A DNA stretch of 64,000 nucleotides, from assembly GCA_928212115.1 (NCBI GenBank), contig CAKMRJ010002223.1:309499701-309563700 (forward strand), in the 5' to 3' direction. The stretch comes from Lactuca virosa. Lineage: Eukaryota > Streptophyta > Magnoliopsida > Asterales > Asteraceae. The position numbers and the translations under genes are program-made. Below the pieces are notes generated by a model, which saw only the letters and a program-made list of their open reading frames with translations, was not told the origin of the DNA and made no database searches. Below are positions 58,187-64,000 of the stretch, piece by piece (position 1 is the first letter of the stretch; every line of letters begins with the position of its first letter).

Positions 58187-59146
58187 AGAGGGTAAGGAAG
58201 GAGCCCCAACATAGAGAAGCCGAGCATTGCACTGTAAGACAGGGGAGGCCAGGACTCCACCAGGTGATATTGTGGGTATGTTATCTTTTGATTTCTCCGT
58301 GGGTATTATTAGTATTTATATTGCTTGGAATTTTGTATCGGTTTGGGTTAGCATTATCTTTGGTTTGAATTCTTTCTTAATTTTTTGTGTAGTATCATGA
58401 AGAATTATTATACGCTATTTGCATGCAATGAATCATTAGTGGGTAAATAAGGGATTGTATCTTGTTGAACGGGTTTCAGTGTGTTTGGTTGTTGTTCCGG
58501 TTCTTTGTCGGTATCAGTCTAGGGGTATAGTTTGGAAGGTCTTTGGTCCGGATCAACGGATTAATTCTTCAGTAAGTCAGGGTTCAATGGTTTTACCATT
58601 TGATCTGGTGGGATCAGCTATCATCTGTGGAAGAACTTCTGGGTTCAATCACTACTAGGGAAGGAGAGGTAACGAGAAGGTGGTGGTGGTAGTCGTATGA
58701 GCTTGGAGAGCCGCTGGGAGTGCCAGGGGGAAATTGATGTATTGTTAGGGCTTTAGTATTTGTCACTAACATCAAGGACTTCATGATTTGGGTATTGTAT
58801 CATTGGAAGCATTTGGGGTTGTCGGATTTGCCGAAGATTTAGGGGAGTATTCATCTGGATTTCAAGAGTTGTGCGGTCATTGGGATTAGCTAGTGATGAA
58901 ACACTAATATTGGTAAGTGTAAGTTGTCAGCGGTTCAATCATAAGGGGTAAGATGGATTGGGAATCCATCAAACTTCGTGGGCTGAAGAGATTCAACGAA
59001 TCCAAGTGGGGGAGAATCGTTCAGATTTCCGGAATCTGAATCAGGCATGAAACTTGGATGAGTTTCACATTCCCGTTGGGAGGGAAGACGACTCAAGTAG
59101 CCGTCTGTAATGAGGGATGTGTAAGTCGGGAGTTCAGGAAACTTCC
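58187..59146 (+). other. G2(plus) region after gag, no pol
   Basis: At 58275 a GTATG-initiated T-rich stretch begins at the place of the G1 intron-like insert; a possible acceptor TTTTTTGTGTAG ends at 58392. Faint similarity to the protease start follows (near 58452, TTGTTGAACGGG). After that I see no RT, RNase H or integrase motifs, only low-identity sequence up to the purine-tract-like site at 59004-59017. Confidence 0.6.
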
Positions 59147-59932
59147 TGTTGGATATAGTGTCTAAGTCCATAACTTTATTTGGTATGTACTTGACCCGAC
59201 CCGGCATGGTCCATTTGGGTTGCATGGCATTCCGATACTTGGATAGACTAAATGAGAGAATAAGGCACTTATGATTTTTAATATATTATAATATCTAATA
59301 TATTAATAATAGTATTGTTTAATTAGTATTGATCAAGTATTAATCTAGTATTAATTTGGTGATCAAAGTGAGACTAATTAAATATATAGGGTTGATTATG
59401 ACAATCATCAATTCTTTTATGGCGGATTAATGATCCATGGTTTATGGGTTTGGTTATAACCATATGGAGCTCCATGGATAGTCCATGGGAGTTACAAACC
59501 CATGGGTCATGAGAAATCAAGAGTCATGACAATTAAGGGCATTCATGTGTAAACCCTAATTGTGACAACACTATAAAAGGAACCCTATGGCTAGCAAAAT
59601 GGTGATCTAGTGGACATAGTGTTACTAGAGAGGGCATAACCGATTTTGAGTGCTAGAAGTATTCTCTCAAGTTATTCCAAGTCTTGTGGTGTTGTGTGAA
59701 GCATTTGAGGCACAACATTTGGGGTGCTAGGCTCACAAAGTCTTGAAGGAATCCAAGCAACAACAAGGTATGTATTTCTACTAGTTTTTATGTTTTATGT
59801 AATCCCCATGCCATGCTAGTTAGGAAATAACCTTGTTAAAAGATATTTGCATGTATATAGAGAAAACATAGATTCAAGGTTATTAGGGTTGCATGTACAC
59901 TTAGGAAGTGTTAGAATGCTCAAAACCCATCA
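59147..59932 (+). repeat. Copia-3 5' LTR
   Basis: 786 bp, TGTTGGATATAG to AAAACCCATCA. TATA box CTATAAAAGG at 59571-59580, splice-donor-like CAAG/GTATGT at 59764-59773. It shares its end with copia-2. Confidence 0.93.
59571..59580 (+). promoter_or_regulatory. TATA box of copia-3 LTR
   Basis: CTATAAAAGG, about 190 bp upstream of the donor-like CAAG/GTATGT, as in copia-1 and copia-2. Confidence 0.7.
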
Positions 59933-59933
59933 G

Positions 59934-59946
59934 TGGTATCAGAGCC
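59934..59946 (+). other. Primer-binding site of copia-3
   Basis: Exact TGGTATCAGAGCC, one base after the LTR. Confidence 0.95.
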
Positions 59947-61364
59947 TAGGATTGTTTTCTGTATACTTGATGCAAAATTGCTTAAAAATCGAAAATTCTG
60001 CACTCTGACGACTGGACTCGCCAGTCCATGGGGAGGACTTGCCGAGTCCATGAACAAATTCATTCTACTCGCCGAGTAGAATAGTGCACTCGGCGAGTAG
60101 GAGCGTGCTGGGCAGTTTTTTCGAGTTTTGTTGCTGGAAATGGATTAAGATCATTATCCCAATCTGTTTTGGACTTGTAAAATCTGTTTTTCAAAATGAT
60201 AATGATTATGTTAACCCATTTTACATGACTTTTATCAATTTTCAAGTATTGTATATGTTTATATGATTTCTTGAGATTGCTTGACATGAATTTGTGTTCT
60301 TATGAGTTTTTAGAAGATCATAGGAATTATGTGTAACCACCATGTGTGTTTAATTCATGATCTTAATGGCTATGATGGTGTCCATAACTTGTCCTCAAGT
60401 TATGGATAACCAAAAGTCACTTCTTTTAATTGTGATTAAAGAACTAAAGAGGTTTCATAAAATGAAGAGTCTTCATTTTTATGAACCATTAAAACTCATA
60501 AGTTACAAATTGAAGAGACTTGGAATAGTTTCAAATCTTGCCCTCAAGTTTTGGAATTTGAAAAGTCTTACACTTTATTACTTTAATTCCAAATTAAACC
60601 TTATATTTTTAAAAAAGTTTAAAAACCGACACTTATACTATTATTATAATTTTATTATATAGATATGTATAAGAATATGTCATTCTTACCGTTAGTAGGC
60701 CTCATTCACGAAGCCGGTCTATAAGGGGGGTATAAGGTTGTTGCCTATAAAATGGTGACTTAATGGGTGTCCACTCTCACCCACCGCTTCCTTGATCGGT
60801 GGAGGGTCGTTAGCCGAACGGGTAGGATACGACTTTAAATACTTGTTAAAAGTATAATGAATTATAAAGTAACTATACATTATAAATTCCCAATCTTAGT
60901 TACTTTAGGAAAATGTGAAATTGGTGCTAGCCCATAAAATTACACTTTGTACCTTACCAAGTCGTTAGTGGAGCGTGTGTGGTTAACCGACACATCGATT
61001 AGGTAATATTGTTGAGGGTACCAAGTCAATTTGTATGGTTATTCACACCTTGTTTGTGATCCTCGGCATCCCAGTCACAAACTTGAGAGGGCACAATCGA
61101 GATTCAAACATGCCATTGAAAAGTTCAATGTATCTCAAAAGATCTAGGAGTTTCAAAACCAATAAAACCTAATAATAAAATATTTCGTTCTTATGGTGGA
61201 AATTGGTAAATCGTCATTTACCTACCTTCAAATATTTTATAGTATGGATTACGACATCCCTCTTCCAACTATAAATAGTTTGTTGGATCCTAGCCTTAAT
61301 ATTTCATTTGGGTGAATTATTAAGGATTCCTAATCTAATGAAACTTGTCTTTCTTTCCTTTCAG
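59947..61364 (+). other. Copia-3 leader
   Basis: Untranslated. Contains ACTCG.CGAGT repeats at 60016-60105, including a perfect inverted repeat with 10-bp arms (60062-60082), the conserved block about 60690-60830, one GTGGAGCGTGTGTGGTTAA module (about 60967), and ends TTTCTTTCCTTTCAG directly before the gag ATG. Confidence 0.82.
60764..60783 (+). ncRNA. Conserved leader hairpin, copia-3 copy
   Basis: TGGGTG and CACCCA pair around the loop TCCACTCT. A second possible stem, CCACCG (60781-60786) with CGGTGG (60797-60802), overlaps its 3' arm by three bases, so the two are mutually exclusive or one is partial. Confidence 0.55.
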
Positions 61365-63173
61365 ATGTCTTCCAACAATGCTTCTGGCTCAAACCCAACA
61401 GGCTCCTTTTCCCTTATGAACTTGTGTGGTAAGGTCATCTTTGATGGATCCAATTTCAATGAGTGGATCAGAAACATCAGAATGATTACCCGCTATGAGG
61501 ACAAAGAATATGTCCTCGATAGGGAGCTTAAGGTTGTGAATGAAGCCACTGCTACTCCTGAAGAGTTTGCGGAGTTTGTTGCACATGAAAAGGATGCTAC
61601 TAAAGTAGCATGCATCATGATGGCCACCATGACTCCTGAACTTCAAAAATCCTATGAAGATTTCTACCCCTATGAGATGCACCTGGATCTGATGGAAAGG
61701 TACCATCAGAGCGCGCGTCAGGAGAGGTATGAAATCATCTCCTCCATGATAACCGCAAGGATGAAGGATGGTGAACCCATCACCGGTCACTTGCAGAAGA
61801 TGCAAAGGTTCGTTGACCGGTTGCTGAAGCTAAATGTTGACTTTCCTGAGGAAATGGCGATTGACATCATTCTCCATTCCTTACCTCCAAGTTATGATCA
61901 GTTTCGTATGACTTATCATATGAACAAGGAGGAAGTCACACTTAGCAAACTTCAAGGACTCTTAAGGACAGCTGAAAATGGCCTTAAGGGTAAAGCGGTT
62001 GCTACTTCTACTCCTTCAACAGCCCCTGTTCTGGCTATTGGGCAGGGAAAGGGTAAGAAGAGGAAAAGCCCTTCGAAGGGTACCAAGGGTAAGACTCTTG
62101 ATGGTTCCTCTTCAAGTGGGACAAAGAAAGGTCCCATTACTCCTTCTTCAAACCCAAAGGAAGCACAGTGCTTCTATTGCCAGGATAAGGGACACTTCAA
62201 GCGAAGCTGCCCCAAATATCTGCAAGATCTAAAGGATGGGAAGGTTAAACCCACCCATGCAGGTATTTACACAATATTGTCTAACAACTCATCTAATGCT
62301 AATTCTTGGGTGCTTGATACAGGGTGTGGTATTCACATTTGTACTGATTTGCAGGCACTAAGAAGAAGTGAGCAAGTGGAGCACGGGAAGATAAACTTAG
62401 TCATGGGCAACAGGAAAGCATCACCTGTTACCAAGATAGGAGTTTATTCTTTATTGCTTAATAATGGGTTAATGTTAGATTTGAATAAGTGTTGTTACTC
62501 GCCCGAAATGGCAAGAAATATTATTTCTGTTCATGGCTTGTATAGACAAGGTTTTTCATTTTCATTTGATAATAAAAATGGTGCTATTAATGTTTATTAC
62601 AATGATGTATTTTACTTTAAAGCATTACCTTGTGATGGTGTATATGAAGCCGTGAATGTTGTAGACAATCTAGGAAATAATGTGTTGTATATTGATTCTT
62701 CAGATAGCTTGGATAAAGCATCCTTGTGGCATTGTCGTCTTGGACATGTTAACAAGAAGCGCATAGGCCAACTCCAAAAGGCTGGAGTCTTGGAATCATT
62801 TGACCTCAAGTCAGATGATAGTTGCGAGTCTTGTTTACTTGGAAAAATGACAAAGTCACCCTTCACAGGTACTTGTGATAGGGGTGAAGGTTTGTTGGAC
62901 CTTATACACACGGATGTGTGTGGGCCCTTCAGAGTTGCTACAAGGGATGCTAATCGCTATTATGTGACTTTTACTGATGATTACAGTAGATATGGATATA
63001 TTTACTTAATCAAGCATAAGTCAGAAACCTTTGAAAAGTTCAAAGAGTTTAAGCAGGAAGTGGAGAATCAATTGGGCAGGAACATCAAGATGCTCCGATC
63101 CGATCGGGGAGGAGAGTATCTTAGCATTGAGTTCCTTGACTATCTTAAGGAATGTGGGATTTCTCACAATTGA
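61365..63173 (+). CDS. Copia-3 Gag, protease and integrase N-terminal part
   Basis: The ATG at 61365 (MSSNNASGSNPTGSFSL) is chosen because copia-1 and copia-2 start at the same place; an upstream TTG is not needed. The gag domain spans about residues 17-205, the basic linker 210-262, and the zinc knuckle CFYCQDKGHFKRSC has C269, C272, H277, C282. The protease motif WVLDTGCGIHICTD has D318. The integrase zinc region has H456, H461, C487, C490; the core shows HTDVCGPF (D517) and RSDRGGEY (D580). A one-base loss near 63158 ends the frame in a stop at 63171-63173 before the catalytic Glu, so integrase is broken. Confidence 0.93.
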   Translation: MSSNNASGSNPTGSFSLMNLCGKVIFDGSNFNEWIRNIRMITRYEDKEYVLDRELKVVNEATATPEEFAEFVAHEKDATKVACIMMATMTPELQKSYEDFYPYEMHLDLMERYHQSARQERYEIISSMITARMKDGEPITGHLQKMQRFVDRLLKLNVDFPEEMAIDIILHSLPPSYDQFRMTYHMNKEEVTLSKLQGLLRTAENGLKGKAVATSTPSTAPVLAIGQGKGKKRKSPSKGTKGKTLDGSSSSGTKKGPITPSSNPKEAQCFYCQDKGHFKRSCPKYLQDLKDGKVKPTHAGIYTILSNNSSNANSWVLDTGCGIHICTDLQALRRSEQVEHGKINLVMGNRKASPVTKIGVYSLLLNNGLMLDLNKCCYSPEMARNIISVHGLYRQGFSFSFDNKNGAINVYYNDVFYFKALPCDGVYEAVNVVDNLGNNVLYIDSSDSLDKASLWHCRLGHVNKKRIGQLQKAGVLESFDLKSDDSCESCLLGKMTKSPFTGTCDRGEGLLDLIHTDVCGPFRVATRDANRYYVTFTDDYSRYGYIYLIKHKSETFEKFKEFKQEVENQLGRNIKMLRSDRGGEYLSIEFLDYLKECGISHN

Positions 63174-63688
63174 CACCTCCCAGAACACCACAGTTGAATG
63201 GTGTAGCTGAGAGGCGCAATCGAACCTTGCTGGATATGGTTCGTTCCATGATGAGTCGAGCTTCGTTACCAATCTCTTTCTGGGGGTATGCCTTAGAGAC
63301 TGCCGCCCATATCCTTAATCTAGTCCCTACTAAAAAGGTTGCCAAAACACCTCACGAGATGTGGACTGGGAAAGTTCCCAATTTGGACCACATCAAGATT
63401 TGGGGTTGTGAAGCTTTCGTGAGGCGTGAGACTCATGATAAGCTTGAACCTCGAAGTGAGAGGTGTATTTTCATCGGCTACCCACAGAGATCCTTTGGTT
63501 ACCTCTTCTACAGACCCAGTGATAATGTGGTATTTGTAGCAAGAAGAGGAGTCTTTCGTGAGAGAGAATTCATAAGCCAAGGGGACAGTGGGAGGCAAAT
63601 TGACCTTGAAGAGCTTCAAGAGTCAAGTGGTGAAGGAACCTCAAATGCTATCACCAACCTGAGGAGGAAACTCCTGTTGATCCGATAG
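63152..63688 (+). pseudogene. Copia-3 integrase C-terminal part (second frame)
   Basis: Continues integrase in the next frame with LTPPRTPQLNGVAERRNRT, supplying the catalytic Glu, then SFWGYALETAAHILNLVPTK, WGCEAFVRRETHDKLEPRSE and CIFIGYPQRSFGYLFYRPSD, the usual copia integrase C-terminal half. A second frame change near 63657 moves the sequence on, and this frame ends in TAG at 63686-63688. Reading requires two frame changes relative to gag, so no intact polyprotein can be made. Confidence 0.9.
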
Positions 63689-64000
63689 ATGAGTCTGTAC
63701 CTCCAAGACGTTCCACTAGGGTGAGGAACACACCTGATTTTTATTATGGTTATCACATCACCACTGAAGGTGATACATTTATTAGTGATAGTACACTAAT
63801 AGATTTGGATGAACCTAATAATTACAGGGAAGCCATGGCAGGCCCTGAGTCTGCTAAATGGAAGGAGGCTATGGACAGCGAGATTCAGTCCATGTATGAC
63901 AATCAAGTTTGGAACTTGGTTGACAATGTACCAGGTCGTAAGACAGTTGGGTGCAAATGGATCTTCAAGAAGAAGACCGACATGGATGGGAAGGTACATA
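63658..64000 (+). pseudogene. Copia-3 integrase-RT linker and reverse transcriptase start (third frame)
   Basis: Open to the window end. RRSTRVRNTPDFYYGY is the linker; NNYREAMAGPESAKWKEAMD, QVWNLVDNVPGRKTVGCKWI and FKKKTDMDGKV are the start of a copia reverse transcriptase. Catalytic Asp motifs would lie beyond the window. No stop in the visible part. Confidence 0.9.

Larger units (their letters stand above)
54770..59146 (+). mobile_element. G2(plus): gag-only Ty3/gypsy element, 3' end cut by copia-3
   Basis: An LTR (54770-56199), primer site, leader and gag pseudogene are followed by about 1 kb without pol motifs and a purine-tract-like AAGTGGGGGAGAAT (59004-59017). Copia-3 begins at 59147, so a 3' LTR is not visible in the window. 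LTR and gag resemble G2(minus) and G1 respectively. Confidence 0.85.
59147..64000 (+). mobile_element. Copia-3: Ty1/copia element with gag-pol, running off the window
   Basis: LTR 59147-59932, exact primer site, leader, then gag, protease, integrase and the first part of RT in the order GAG-PR-IN-RT that defines Ty1/copia. The left flank is CTTCC; the other end lies outside the window. Two frameshifts break the polyprotein. It is the only copia element here with visible integrase and the likely kind of helper for copia-1 and copia-2. I would place it loosely near Tork/Angela-like elements, without proof. Confidence 0.93.

Noticed and set aside
59004..59040. Start of a G2 3' LTR right after the purine-tract-like site
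   Set aside because: The following CGTTCAGATTTCCGG only weakly resembles the G2 LTR start, and the match does not continue; I kept only the purine-tract-like site.
61389..61805. 138-codon minus-strand frame
   Set aside because: Shadow of copia-3 gag on the other strand.
1..64000. Host protein genes, tRNA or rRNA genes
   Set aside because: Every substantial coding signal carries retrotransposon domains or is a shadow of one; I saw no cloverleaf or rRNA-like sequence beyond the short tRNA-complementary primer sites.

Overview
This window is plant nuclear DNA consisting of nested LTR retrotransposons. I find no ordinary host gene, tRNA, rRNA or CRISPR array. The tRNA-Met type primer sites (TGGTATCAGAGCC), 5-bp target duplications, Ty3/gypsy and Ty1/copia polyproteins, and the many stop codons explicable by C-to-T decay all point to methylated plant heterochromatin. 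The repeated ACTCGCCGAGT motif in the copia leaders makes me think of Asteraceae, perhaps Lactuca; that is recollection, not proof.

Layout. Positions 1-343 are a short remnant. A decayed Ty3/gypsy element, here called G1 (+), spans 344-46436 and is split by four insertions. (a) A gypsy element of family G2 (minus strand, 1784-6085, duplication CATGT) carries a truncated copia fragment (3801-5633). (b) Copia-1 (+, 6203-15855, GTATG) is a gag-only element whose 3' end is a 999-bp tandem repeat. (c) A roughly 3.2-kb solo LTR, L1a (16318-30101, TTATT), is split by copia-2 (minus, 17612-28199), which is itself split by solo LTR L1b (19984-22849, ATGTC). (d) A structurally complete gypsy element M (minus, 34883-44414, AAGAC) sits inside the G1 integrase region. 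G1 resumes at 44415-44862 and ends in a truncated 3' LTR (44863-46436).

Beyond G1 lie a decayed coiled-coil ORF of the kind carried by some plant gypsy elements (46437-47925), a non-coding element E in LTR-internal-LTR-internal arrangement (48030-54769), a gag-only G2 element (+, 54770-59146), and copia-3 (+, 59147 to the window end), which carries gag-pol with two frameshifts.

How the parts work together. Copia-3 encodes protease, integrase and at least the start of reverse transcriptase. Copia-1 and copia-2 share its primer site, leader and gag C-terminal half but show no pol, so they look like parasites of such an element. In all six elements with a gag start, a 5' splice-site-like sequence lies in the LTR and a 3' splice-site-like AG lies 0-7 bases before the gag ATG, suggesting a leader intron that removes primer site and leader from a gag mRNA. 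A leader hairpin with compensatory changes is conserved in all three copia elements. Every family carries clusters of short CG-centred inverted repeats. These three patterns are the most interesting content of the window.
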